From Planctomycetota bacterium (lineage in GTDB: Bacteria > Planctomycetota > J058 > J103): a stretch of DNA of 64,000 nucleotides. The notes beneath the pieces were generated by a model. It worked only from the letters and a program-made list of their open reading frames with translations, was not told where the DNA came from and made no database searches. The translations under genes and the position numbers were made by a program. The DNA is taken from contig BPJM01000004.1 in NCBI GenBank assembly GCA_026004615.1, positions 62,001-126,000 on the forward strand, given 5' to 3'. This document shows, in pieces, positions 14,184 to 22,645 of the stretch (position 1 is the first letter of the stretch; each line of letters begins with the position of its first letter).

Positions 14184-15890
14184 ATGGACGAGACCGAGCG
14201 CGACCCCTGGCTCGGGCGGGAGTTGAGCGGGCTCGTGCTCGAACGGCTGCTGGGACACGGGCCGGTGGGCAGGGTGTATGCTGCACGCGATCGCGGCTCT
14301 GGCGCCGAGCGCGCGGTGAAGGTCCTGCACGGACGGCTCGCGCGCCACGAGGCGGCGCGGCGCCGCTTCGTGGAGCAGGCCCGGGCGGCGGCGCGGCTGC
14401 AGGACGGGCGGGCGCTGGTGCCGCTCGCGGTGGCGCAGGCACCCGACGGCACCCCGTACGTCGTCACCGCGCGCGCCACCGGCCGGAGCCTGGCGGAGCT
14501 GCTCGGCGCGGGTGCGCGGCCGCTGGAGTGGACGCTGGCGCTCGCCGCCCAGCTCGCCGAGCTGCTCGCGGCGGCGCACCGCGCGCAGCTGCTGCACCGC
14601 GACCTCCATCCGGGCAACGTGTTCGTAGGCGGCAGCGAGCAGCAGCCGGAGATCGAGGTCACCGACTTCGGGCTGGCACGGGTGCTCGATGCGGCAGGGG
14701 ACGGTACGGCGGCGCTGCTGCCGGCTCGCATCCGGTGCTATCTGGCTCCGGAGCAGCTGCGCGGCGCACCGCTCGATGCGCGCGCGGACCTGTACGCGCT
14801 CGGCGCGATCCTGGCGCACTGCCTGAGCGGGCGGCCGCCCCAGCCGCACTCGCCCCTGCCCGCGGCGGCCTCGGTGCCGGGCGGCGGCCGGCCGGCGGCC
14901 GATAGCCAGCCGCTCACCCTGCCGCCGCTGCCCGCGGAGGCGCCCCTGGCGCTGGGAGGGCTGCTCGAGCGGCTGCTCGATGGCTCGCCGGCCGGCCGCC
15001 CCGAGAGCGCGGCGCTGGTGCACGCCACGCTGGGGCGGCTCGCCGCGGTGCGCCCGCAGCGCGGGCTCGGGCAGTTGCGGACGGCGGGGCAGACCCAGGC
15101 GCTGCGCCTGCAGGCGCCGGCGGGCACGGCGTCCGAGCGGGTGTTCCTGGTCGGGGGTGCCTTCCGGCGCGGGCGGCAGGACCGGCACAAGGACCAGCGT
15201 CCGGTGCGCGAGGTGCGGGTCTCCAGCTTCTATCTGGCGCGCTACCCGGTGACCCACCTGGAGTACGCGCGCTTCCTGGCGGCGCTGCGCACCAGCGGCG
15301 AGCCGCACCTGTACTGCCACCCCGACGAGCCGCCGGACAAGGACCACACCCCGGGCGTGGACGAGCTGTGGGCGCGCGAGTTCGTCTGGAAGCGCGGCCG
15401 GCCGCCGCGGGGGCTGGAGCAGTGCCCGGTGGTACTGGTCGACTGGTTCGATGCGTTCGCGTACGCCGCCTGGGCCGGCGGGCGGCTGCCGACCGAGGCC
15501 GAGTGGGAATACGCCGCCGGGGGGCGGCGCGGCTGGCCGTATCCCTGGGGGCATACGCCGCCGACGGCGGCGCATGCCTCGTTCGCCGAGCGCGACCGGG
15601 TGCCCTCCCCGGTCGGCATGCGCAAGGAGGGGGCGAGCCCGGAGGGGATCGAGGAGCTGCTCGGCAACGTCTGGGAGTGGTGCCAGGACCTCTATTCGCC
15701 GCGCTACTACGCCGAGGGCGAGACCGAGGACCCGTGCAACGAGTCCCATGGTGTGCAGCGCGTCTGCCGCGGCGGCTCGTTCCGCACCCCGCACGAGGCG
15801 CTGCACCGCGCCGAGCGCGGCGCGCGGGATCCGCTCGCCCGCGCGCTCGATGTCGGCTTTCGCGTGGCCTTCGACGCCGAGGACCGATGA
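14184..15890 (+). CDS. Ser/Thr protein kinase fused to an FGE/SUMF1-like domain
   Basis: 568 residues. N-terminal Hanks-type kinase (~15-280): Gly loop GHGPVGRVYAA, VAIK lysine K46 (AVKVLHG), catalytic loop HRDLHPGNV (D140, N145), DFG (161-163), APE (~188-190). The usual catalytic-loop Lys of HRDLKPxN is His here (H142). A linker precedes a C-terminal formylglycine-generating-enzyme-like domain (~325-565: FLVGGAFRRG, LPTEAEWEYAAGG, GNVWEWCQD, CRGGSF). In such fusions this domain is usually a sugar- or protein-binding lectin-like fold rather than an active FGE. No transmembrane helix separates the two parts, so it looks cytoplasmic. The next gene overlaps it by ATGA. The divergent FHA protein is a likely signalling partner. 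Confidence 0.88.
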   Translation: MDETERDPWLGRELSGLVLERLLGHGPVGRVYAARDRGSGAERAVKVLHGRLARHEAARRRFVEQARAAARLQDGRALVPLAVAQAPDGTPYVVTARATGRSLAELLGAGARPLEWTLALAAQLAELLAAAHRAQLLHRDLHPGNVFVGGSEQQPEIEVTDFGLARVLDAAGDGTAALLPARIRCYLAPEQLRGAPLDARADLYALGAILAHCLSGRPPQPHSPLPAAASVPGGGRPAADSQPLTLPPLPAEAPLALGGLLERLLDGSPAGRPESAALVHATLGRLAAVRPQRGLGQLRTAGQTQALRLQAPAGTASERVFLVGGAFRRGRQDRHKDQRPVREVRVSSFYLARYPVTHLEYARFLAALRTSGEPHLYCHPDEPPDKDHTPGVDELWAREFVWKRGRPPRGLEQCPVVLVDWFDAFAYAAWAGGRLPTEAEWEYAAGGRRGWPYPWGHTPPTAAHASFAERDRVPSPVGMRKEGASPEGIEELLGNVWEWCQDLYSPRYYAEGETEDPCNESHGVQRVCRGGSFRTPHEALHRAERGARDPLARALDVGFRVAFDAEDR

Positions 15891-17029
15891 GCGGGCGGCA
15901 CAGCGCGAGCGCGGCTGCGGTGCGGCTGACCGAGCAGCGGCTGCCCGAGCTGCGGGGACGGCTGCCGGCGGCGGGGCTCGGCAGCTACCCCTCGCCGGTC
16001 GAGCGGCTGCGGGCGGTGGAGCGGGCAGCGGGGCTCGTGCCGGGCACCGAGCTCTGGATCAAGCGCGACGACCTCGCCGGCGCCCCGCTCGGGCTCGCCA
16101 AGGTGCGCAAGCTGGAGCAGCTGCTCGGCGCCGCGCTGGCGGTGGGGGCGCGCGAGGTCGTCACGCTCGGCCCGCTCGGCTCCAACCACGCGCTGGCCAC
16201 GGCGCTCGCCGCCCGCCGGCTCGGCCTGCGGGCGCGGCTGCTGCTCTGGCCCGAAGCGGTCACACCCCGGGTGGAGCTGCTGCTGCGCGCCATGCACGCG
16301 CTGGGCGCGCGGCTGGAGCTGCTCGGTGAGCTCGGCGAACACGCCCTGCTCGAGCAGAGCGCGCGGCGCGGGGTGCGGGCTTGGAGCGCGCCGGCGCCGC
16401 AGAGCTTCTTCTTGCCGCCGGCGGGCACCGATGCGGTGGGCGCCAGCGGCTACGTCGAATGCGCGCTCGAACTCGAGGAGGCCCGCGCACAGGGGGTGCT
16501 GCCGGTGCCGGACTTCGTGCACGTGGCCGGCGGGACCGGGGGAGTGGCGGCGGGGCTCGCGGTCGGCCTGGCGCTGGCGGGGCCGCCGCTCGCGAACGCG
16601 CAGGTGGTGGCGGTGCGGGCGGTGGGCGAGGGCGTGCTCGGGCTGGGGCGGCTGGTGTTGTGGGCGCGCCGCATCCAGGCACGGCTCGAGGCGCTGGGGG
16701 CACCGCGCGCGGCGTTCGGCGGGCGCGCGCTGCAGCCGCGGGCGTTCCGCATCCTGCACGGCCATGCCGGTGGCGGCTATGCGGTGCCGACCGCCGAGGC
16801 CGAGGCGGCGGCGGCGCTGTTCGCGCGCGCCGCCGGCATCGCGCTCGATCCGGTCTACACCGCCAAGGCGGCGGCGGGCCTGCTCGCCTTCGCGCGCAGC
16901 GCCGAAGGCCGCGGCCGCCGGCACCTGTTCGTGCACACCCACGCCGAGCCGGACCTGGGGGCGCTGGCGGCGGGCGCCGCGGCGGCCGCGCTGCCCCCGC
17001 CGTTCGGAGCACTCCTCGCGGGGCGCTGA
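15887..17029 (+). CDS. PLP-dependent enzyme of the ACC deaminase/D-cysteine desulfhydrase type
   Basis: 380 residues, fold type II PLP enzyme. IKRDDLAGAPLGLAKVRKLEQLL matches in position the GGNKxRKLE motif with the PLP lysine, although the GGN is replaced by GLA. LGPLGSNHALATALAARRLGL matches the substrate-binding loop of D-cysteine desulfhydrase and ACC deaminase, and HVAGGTGGVAAGLAVG the phosphate-binding loop. Its start overlaps the kinase stop (ATGA), so the two are co-translated; why a PLP lyase should follow a kinase is unclear. Substrate cannot be fixed by sequence alone: D-cysteine, ACC or another small amino acid. Confidence 0.8.
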   Translation: MSGRHSASAAAVRLTEQRLPELRGRLPAAGLGSYPSPVERLRAVERAAGLVPGTELWIKRDDLAGAPLGLAKVRKLEQLLGAALAVGAREVVTLGPLGSNHALATALAARRLGLRARLLLWPEAVTPRVELLLRAMHALGARLELLGELGEHALLEQSARRGVRAWSAPAPQSFFLPPAGTDAVGASGYVECALELEEARAQGVLPVPDFVHVAGGTGGVAAGLAVGLALAGPPLANAQVVAVRAVGEGVLGLGRLVLWARRIQARLEALGAPRAAFGGRALQPRAFRILHGHAGGGYAVPTAEAEAAAALFARAAGIALDPVYTAKAAAGLLAFARSAEGRGRRHLFVHTHAEPDLGALAAGAAAAALPPPFGALLAGR

Positions 17030-17058
17030 GGGCAGAGGGCGCCGGGCAGCGCGGCCGG

Positions 17059-17088
17059 TTGGCGCCCCGGGCGGGCGCGCGGTATGCT
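17059..17088 (+). promoter_or_regulatory. Promoter for the M48 lipoprotein gene
   Basis: TTGGCG, 18-nt spacer, TATGCT; followed by a ~30-nt leader with GGGGAGGG 9 nt before the ATG. Confidence 0.55.
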
Positions 17089-17126
17089 CCCCCCATCGGG
17101 AGGTCCACGCGGGGAGGGCGGGCGCC

Positions 17127-17982
17127 ATGCGCCACTGCGCGGGGAGGCTCAGGGTCCAGTGCGGCAGGGCCGTCGCGTTCGTGCTCAGCACGATCGCGAT
17201 CCTCGTCGCGTGCTCGACGGTGCCGTACAGCGAGCGCACGCGCGTGCTGCTGGTGCCGCGCGCGGTCGAGATGCAGCTCGGCCTGGATGCCTACAAGCAG
17301 GTCCTCGCCGAGGCGAAGCTCAGCAACAACCCCGAGTACGTGGCGATGGTGCGGCGGGTCGGCGAGCGCATCGCGGCGGTGGCGGTGCGCGACCACCCCG
17401 ATCTGGTGGGCGACTTCGAGTGGGAGTTCCACGTCATCGACGATCCGCAGGTCAACGCCTTCTGCCTGCCCGGGGGCAAGATCGCGTTCTATACCGGCAT
17501 CCTGCCCATCTGCCGCGACGACGAAGGGGGTCGCGGTCGTCATGGGCCACGAGGTGGCGCATGCGCTGGCGCGCCATGCCGGCGAGCGCATCAGCCAGGC
17601 GGTGGTGCTCGAGCTGGGGATCTCGGCCATCGCGCTCGCCAGTTCGCGCGACCCCGACACCCAGCAGCGGGTGGCGGCGGCGCTGGGGATCGGGCTCGGG
17701 GTGGCGGTGGTCTTGCCGTTCAGCCGCAAGCACGAGAGCGAGGCGGACTACATCGGCCTCATGCTGATGGCGAAGGCGGGATACGATCCGCGCGCGGCGC
17801 CGGCGTTCTGGCAGCGCATGAGCGAGGCCAGCGAGGGCCAGCCGCCCGAGTTCCTCTCCACCCATCCCAGCCACGAGCGGCGGATCGAGGACCTGCAGAG
17901 CTGGATTGCCGACGCCATGGAGTACTACCAGCAGGCCACCGGCAAGGGCGGGGAGTATCAGGGCGTCACCACCGGGTTTTGA
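17127..17982 (+). pseudogene. M48 zinc metalloprotease lipoprotein (LoiP/YcaL type), one-base frameshift
   Basis: Envelope zinc protease of the M48 family. ATG 17127 follows GGGGAGGG. Signal peptide with lipobox STIAILVAC. The first frame carries MQLGLDAYKQVL and VIDDPQVNAFCLPGGKIAFYTG. The second frame carries the catalytic MGHEVAHALARH (HExxH) and the distal glutamate in ESEADYIGL, ending GVTTGF. The two frames meet at a run of five G (17526-17530). Removing one G gives a continuous 284-residue M48 protein of normal length, so I read this as a homopolymer indel, most simply a sequencing error. Outer-membrane or periplasmic protein quality control is the known family role. Confidence 0.85.
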
Positions 17983-18049
17983 ACGAGGCGGAGCTGCCGG
18001 GCCGCCCAGGCGCGGCCGCGCCGGGCGGAGCGCTTGCCCCCGCGTCCGT

Positions 18050-19507
18050 TCACCGCTGCAGGCGCTCACGCGCCTGGCGCAGCCCCTCCCGAGCGCGCCG
18101 GGCGAGCTCGGGCTCGGGCTCCAGCGCCAGCGCCTGTTCGTAACAAGCGATGGCGCGCTCATAGAGCCCGTTGCTCCGGTAGGTATCCCCGAGCGCGACC
18201 AGCCGGCGGGCCTGCTGGGCGAGTTCGGCGGCATGGGCGCGCGCCATGAACTCGGGGTCGCGCTCCAGCTCGTCCAGCCGCCGGGCGGCTAGCCCGCCGG
18301 CCGGGGTGTCGGGGTAGCGCTCGGCGAGCAGGCGCAACAGCCGCAGCGCCTCGGCGGTCTGGTTGCGCGCGAGCGCCCGCTCGGCCTTCGCCCCCAGCGC
18401 CGCGGCCTCCGCCTCGCGCTCTGCCCGTGCCGCCCGCTCGCGCAGCTCGGGATCGGTCCGGATGGCCTCGGCGCGCTCGGCAGCCTGCTCGGCGGCGGCG
18501 AGCCCGGGGTAGCGCTTCTCGATCTCGGCATAGGCGGCCAGCGCGCGCGTGTACTCGCCGGCCGCGCGCCGGCGGTCTGCCTCGGCGAGCGCCGCCTGTG
18601 CCTGCTGCTCGATCGCCGCCCACAGCTCGGCCGCCCGCCGGCCGAGCGCGGAGCTGGCGGCGTGCTCCCGCACCACCCGCAGCCAGCGCAGCGCCTCGGC
18701 GGGCTGGTTGCGCGCGAGCGCACGCTCGGCCCGCGCGAGCAGCTGCTCCAGCTGCGCCAGCAGCCGCGGATCGCCGAGCGTGCCGCGCGTGGTCCTGACC
18801 CGCAGCCGCCGCCCGTCCTCCAGCACCACCTGGTCACCGGCGAGCGCGGTGAATCCCATGCCGTAGGAAAAGCCCTCGATCGCCAGCTCGGGGTTGGAGA
18901 CCTCCAGCGGCGCCGGCAGCAGCCGCCGCAGCCGGCCCGGGCGCTCGCGCAGGTGCTCGAACACCTTGCCCGGGTACTCGCCCGTGCGCCGGCCCTGGTA
19001 GTAGCTCAGCGCGTAGTACCAGTTCTCCAGGATGGTGCGATCGGGCGGCGGCAGCGCCGCGCTCCTGCTCTTCCAGCGCTCGCGTTCCGCGCGCCGCCAT
19101 TTGCTGTCCAGCACCTCGACCCCGGCCTGCAGGTTGTAGCGCCAGTCGCTCTTGAGCCGCGGCACATCGAACTGCTCGGCGGTGGAGCCGGTCAGCTGCA
19201 TCATGCCCAGCCCGCAGTCCTGTTCGTTGACCACCAGCGAGCCGTCCGGCCGCCACTGCTGTACCCCGGACTCGCGGTGCGCGACCGCGAGGATGATCTC
19301 GATCGGCACCTGGTAGGCGAGCGAGAACTCCTCCACCGCGGCGAGCAGCTCGGCATCCCCGGGATTGGTGCCCGTCGGCCGCTCGCCGCAGTCCTTCGCG
19401 CCGGCTGCCGGCGGCACGAGCAGGCCGAGCGCGCTGGCGGTCGCCAGCAGCGCGCAGGCACGTGCGACGGCGCCCCGGCGCGGGGCGGGCACCAAGCGGT
19501 GGAGCAT
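18050..19507 (-). CDS. Periplasmic lytic-transglycosylase-like protein with coiled-coil/TPR tail
   Basis: 485 residues with a signal peptide (LLVPPAAGA-K cleavage region). ATG 19507 has AGGAGG ~9 nt upstream. Residues ~40-250 carry the SLT-type lysozyme fold: the catalytic Glu in AVAHRESGVQQW and the second motif GLGMMQLTG, with a further YALSYYQGR segment. The C-terminal half is an Ala/Glu/Arg-rich helical region with TPR units (GDTYRSNGLYERAIACYEQAL). The N-terminal domain probably cleaves peptidoglycan, while the tail scaffolds a partner. It has its own promoter and lies 86 bp from the trypsin-like gene. Confidence 0.78.
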   Translation of the reverse strand: MLHRLVPAPRRGAVARACALLATASALGLLVPPAAGAKDCGERPTGTNPGDAELLAAVEEFSLAYQVPIEIILAVAHRESGVQQWRPDGSLVVNEQDCGLGMMQLTGSTAEQFDVPRLKSDWRYNLQAGVEVLDSKWRRAERERWKSRSAALPPPDRTILENWYYALSYYQGRRTGEYPGKVFEHLRERPGRLRRLLPAPLEVSNPELAIEGFSYGMGFTALAGDQVVLEDGRRLRVRTTRGTLGDPRLLAQLEQLLARAERALARNQPAEALRWLRVVREHAASSALGRRAAELWAAIEQQAQAALAEADRRRAAGEYTRALAAYAEIEKRYPGLAAAEQAAERAEAIRTDPELRERAARAEREAEAAALGAKAERALARNQTAEALRLLRLLAERYPDTPAGGLAARRLDELERDPEFMARAHAAELAQQARRLVALGDTYRSNGLYERAIACYEQALALEPEPELARRAREGLRQARERLQR

Positions 19508-19535
19508 GGCATGCGACCTCCTGCGGTTTGCCCCG

Positions 19536-19563
19536 ATGGTAACGCCGTGCCGCCGGCCGCCAA
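19536..19563 (-). promoter_or_regulatory. Promoter for the transglycosylase-like gene
   Basis: Minus strand: TTGGCG, 16-nt spacer, TACCAT; ~20-nt leader containing AGGAGG. Confidence 0.5.
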
Positions 19564-19593
19564 CCCTCCGGCCCGGCGCGGGTGGCGGGCGGG

Positions 19594-20256
19594 CTAGGAC
19601 GGCAGCAGCTGGTGGCGCGCGAGCAGCGCGCGCACGTCCTCCGAGCCGACGGCGAACGTGATGCTGGCGCGCTCGGCGGGCAGGCGCGCGATCTGCTCCG
19701 GCGGCATGCCACCCAGCCGCGCGCGGGTGCGGCCGGGATCGAACCGGCCGCTCACGATGCCGACCAGCTCCCCGCGTTCGGTCTCGAACAGCGGGCCGCC
19801 CGACATGCCCTCGGCCGCAGCGGCATCGAGCACCTCGTAGGTGACGCCACCCAGCCGGTAGCGGTTGCCGATGATCGCACGCATGGTCATGACCAGCGGC
19901 GGCCGGAAGATGTCCGCGTACGGAAGCCCCATGAACGCGACCTCGGTGCCGAGCGGCAGCGGCGGGCCGCGCCAGATCCGCATCGGCGTCCAGGGCCGGG
20001 CGCGCTCCAGCTGCACCAGTGCCAGGTCGTGCTCCAGATCGAGCTCCAGGATGCGGGCTGGGCGGTCCTCGCGCTCGCCGATCGCACGCCCGCACACCGC
20101 GCGCGCCGCGCGCAGCAGGTGACCCGCGGTGAGCGCGTGCCCGGCGGCAGAGACCACGGTCGCCACCCCGGCGTGCTCGCCCGGCTCGCCCTCGCGCGCC
20201 ACCGACAGATAGATCAGCGCGCGGCTGGCGCGCGCGATCGCCTTCGTCAGCGCCAA
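19594..20256 (-). CDS. Trypsin-like serine protease without visible signal peptide
   Basis: 220 residues from a TTG at 20256, which overlaps the end of the upstream gene by 10 nt and has GGGGAG ~13 nt before it. The chymotrypsin fold triad is readable: His in LTAGHLL, Asp in DLEHDLALVQL, Ser in AEGMSGGPLFET (GxSGGP). It lacks the PDZ domain of HtrA/DegP and no signal peptide is visible. It is either cytoplasmic or exported in a way not seen here, or the true start is further upstream inside the overlapping gene. Probably co-transcribed with the glycosyltransferase fusion before it. Confidence 0.75.
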   Translation of the reverse strand: MALTKAIARASRALIYLSVAREGEPGEHAGVATVVSAAGHALTAGHLLRAARAVCGRAIGEREDRPARILELDLEHDLALVQLERARPWTPMRIWRGPPLPLGTEVAFMGLPYADIFRPPLVMTMRAIIGNRYRLGGVTYEVLDAAAAEGMSGGPLFETERGELVGIVSGRFDPGRTRARLGGMPPEQIARLPAERASITFAVGSEDVRALLARHQLLPS

Positions 20257-22616
20257 GGCCGGCTTCGCTCCCCGCGGGCGGCTCCCCCGCCGCGCTCGGG
20301 AGGGCGCCTGTGCTCGGCCGCTGCCGGCAGGATATCGCGTGCGCCGGCGGCCGCGAGCTCGCGCGCCGCCCGCCGTGCCCGCGCGGCCTCCCCGGGCCGG
20401 TCCAGCTGCTCCAGCACCCACGCCAGCTCGAGCCAGCTCTGTGCCCGCACCGCGCGGGCGCGCGCATCGGCGAGCGCCCCCAGTCCCGCCAGCGCTTGTC
20501 GCAGCGCCTGCTCCGCCTCGGGCAGCCGGCCCGCGCGCGCGAGCGCGAGCCCCAGCATGCGCTGGGCGACCGCGTTGTGCGGATCCAGCCGGACCGCGTG
20601 GCGCCACAGCGTCAGATCGTCCCGCCACACGCGGCTCTGGGCGGCGGTGCGCGCGGCGAGCACCGCCGCCAGCCCCACCGCCACCACCAGCACCACGGCC
20701 CGGCGGGCGAGAAGGAGGCGGGCGAGCGCGGGCGGCGCCGCGGGGGTGCGGGCCACGCCCCCCGCGGGAGCCGGGGCGCACACGGCCAGCAGCGCCGAGC
20801 CGAGCGCGAGCCCGAGCCACGGCAGCACCGGGTAGAGGTAGCGGTCGGCCACGAACTGCGGGCGGCCCGGCACCAGTGCCGGTAGCAGTGCGATGAGCGC
20901 CCCGGCGAGTCCCAGCCCGATCTCCGGCACCCGCCGCCGCGAGCACAGCGCCAGCAGCGCCCCGCCTGCGAGCACCGCCGCCCCCAGCGCGAGCGCGCCC
21001 GCGTGGTGCGCGGGGCTGGCGAACACGATGGCGTAGGAGGGGGCCAGCTCCGCCGGCCAGAGCAGCATCCCGAGGTAGCGGCCGAGCGGCAACAGCGCCG
21101 CCTGCACCGGGTCCACCGAGGCCGCGCCCATGCCGGTCAGGATGCCCTCGCGGCGTCCCACCCACCAGCCCAGCCCGACGAACAGGAGCGCCAGCGCGGC
21201 GTGCGGCAGCAGCGCCAGCAGGCTGTGGCGTGGCGCTGGACGTCGCGCCCGCGGCAGCGCGGTGCGGTCGGCGAGCCACAATAGCGCCGGCGTCACCACC
21301 GCCGCCTGTTTCGCCAGGTTGGCGGCGAGCACGAGCAGCAGCGTGCCGCCGTAGGCCGCGCGCCCGCCCCGCTCGCGCCAGCGGAGCCAGAGCAGCATCG
21401 CCGCGAACATGAGCGCCGTGCACATGACCGTCCGCCGGCCGGAGATCCACGCCACCGCCTCGACCGCGACCGGATGGATCGCCAACAGCCCCGCCGCGGC
21501 CAGTCCCAGCCCGAGGCTGCGCCGCCAGCGCTCGATCAGGAGGAAACCGAGGGCTACCGCCCCGAGGTGCCACAGCAGGTTCTCGGCGTGATACAGCGGG
21601 GCGGCGGTGCCGGCGAGCGCGCGATCGATGGCGTAGGACAGATCGGACAGCGGCGTGTACTGCGAGCCGAACGCCGTGCGGTCGGCGCGGGGGTCGAAGA
21701 TGCGGGCGAGGGTGGCCGGCCCGAGCGGCTCCAGCGCCGGGTTGGCGAACACCAGCTCGTCGTCGTCCCAGTGCAGCCATCCTCCGGCCAGCCCGGGCAG
21801 GTGGGCCAGCGCGGCCAGCGCGCACAGCCCCAGCACCCAGGGCCAGCGGCGCGCGGGCGGCCCACCGTCCAGCACCCGGCAGCGGGCCAGCAGCAGCTGT
21901 CCGAGCAGCCCCAGGTAGGCGAGCCCCAGCCTCAGCACACGTGCATGCGAGCGGCCGTGCCGCCGCGGCCGATATCGCAGGGGCACCTCGCGCACCCGCG
22001 CCCCGCGCGCCAGCAGCCCGAGCAACAGCTCCTGCTGGATCTCGAAGCCGCGCGCGCGGCTGGGCAGCCCTGCCAGCGCCGCGGCGCGATACAGCCGATA
22101 GCCGCTGGACAGATCGCGCACCGCCAGCCCCGTCACGGTGCGGAAGCAGCTGTTCAGCAGGCGCGACAGCCACCGCCGGAGCAGCGGCTGTCCCCCCGCC
22201 TCGCCGCCCGCGGTCCACCGCGAAGCGATGACGAGGTCGGCCTCGGCCCGCGCGCGCCACATGGCGGCGAGGCAGGCCGGCGGGTGCGAGCCATCCGCGT
22301 CGAGGCAGAGCACCCAGGGCGCGCGCGCGGCGGTGAGCCCGATGCGCAGCGCCTCCCCATAGCCGGGCTGTTGCTGCACCAGCACGCGGCAGCCGCGCGC
22401 GGCGGCCAGCTCCGGGGTGCCGTCGGTCGAACCGCCGTCGACCACGATCGTCTCCACCCGCCGCTCCAGGCCCAGCTCGACCAGCACCTCGTGCAGCTCA
22501 TCGAGCAGCGGCCCCAGGTTGGCGGCCTCCTGGTATGCCGGCAGCACGATCGACAGCGCGGGCGCTGGTGCGGCGTCGTCCACCGGGGCTGCTCGGCTCT
22601 CTTGCGGTCGGGGCAT
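20247..22616 (-). CDS. GT2 polyprenyl-phosphate glycosyltransferase fused to TMTC-like membrane domain and TPRs
   Basis: 789 residues joining three modules. Residues ~18-235 are a GT2 of the DPM1/dolichyl-phosphate mannose synthase type (LSIVLPAYQEAANL, VDGGSTDGT, DADGSHPP, DLSSGYRLYR). Residues ~245-635 are a polytopic membrane region resembling eukaryotic TMTC O-mannosyltransferases (HWDDDELV, SQYTPLSDLSY, HAENLLWHL, HPVAVEAVAWISGRRT). Residues ~640-770 are TPR repeats (LWRHAVRLDPHNAVAQ, ALARAGRLPEAEQAL). The first module would load a sugar onto a lipid carrier and the second transfer it across the membrane, guided by the TPRs. This is inference from the families. Its end overlaps the trypsin-like gene. 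Confidence 0.82.
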   Translation of the reverse strand: MPRPQESRAAPVDDAAPAPALSIVLPAYQEAANLGPLLDELHEVLVELGLERRVETIVVDGGSTDGTPELAAARGCRVLVQQQPGYGEALRIGLTAARAPWVLCLDADGSHPPACLAAMWRARAEADLVIASRWTAGGEAGGQPLLRRWLSRLLNSCFRTVTGLAVRDLSSGYRLYRAAALAGLPSRARGFEIQQELLLGLLARGARVREVPLRYRPRRHGRSHARVLRLGLAYLGLLGQLLLARCRVLDGGPPARRWPWVLGLCALAALAHLPGLAGGWLHWDDDELVFANPALEPLGPATLARIFDPRADRTAFGSQYTPLSDLSYAIDRALAGTAAPLYHAENLLWHLGAVALGFLLIERWRRSLGLGLAAAGLLAIHPVAVEAVAWISGRRTVMCTALMFAAMLLWLRWRERGGRAAYGGTLLLVLAANLAKQAAVVTPALLWLADRTALPRARRPAPRHSLLALLPHAALALLFVGLGWWVGRREGILTGMGAASVDPVQAALLPLGRYLGMLLWPAELAPSYAIVFASPAHHAGALALGAAVLAGGALLALCSRRRVPEIGLGLAGALIALLPALVPGRPQFVADRYLYPVLPWLGLALGSALLAVCAPAPAGGVARTPAAPPALARLLLARRAVVLVVAVGLAAVLAARTAAQSRVWRDDLTLWRHAVRLDPHNAVAQRMLGLALARAGRLPEAEQALRQALAGLGALADARARAVRAQSWLELAWVLEQLDRPGEAARARRAARELAAAGARDILPAAAEHRRPPERGGGAARGERSRPWR

Positions 22617-22645
22617 GGCTCGGCCAGCGGTGCGCAGCGGGCCGT

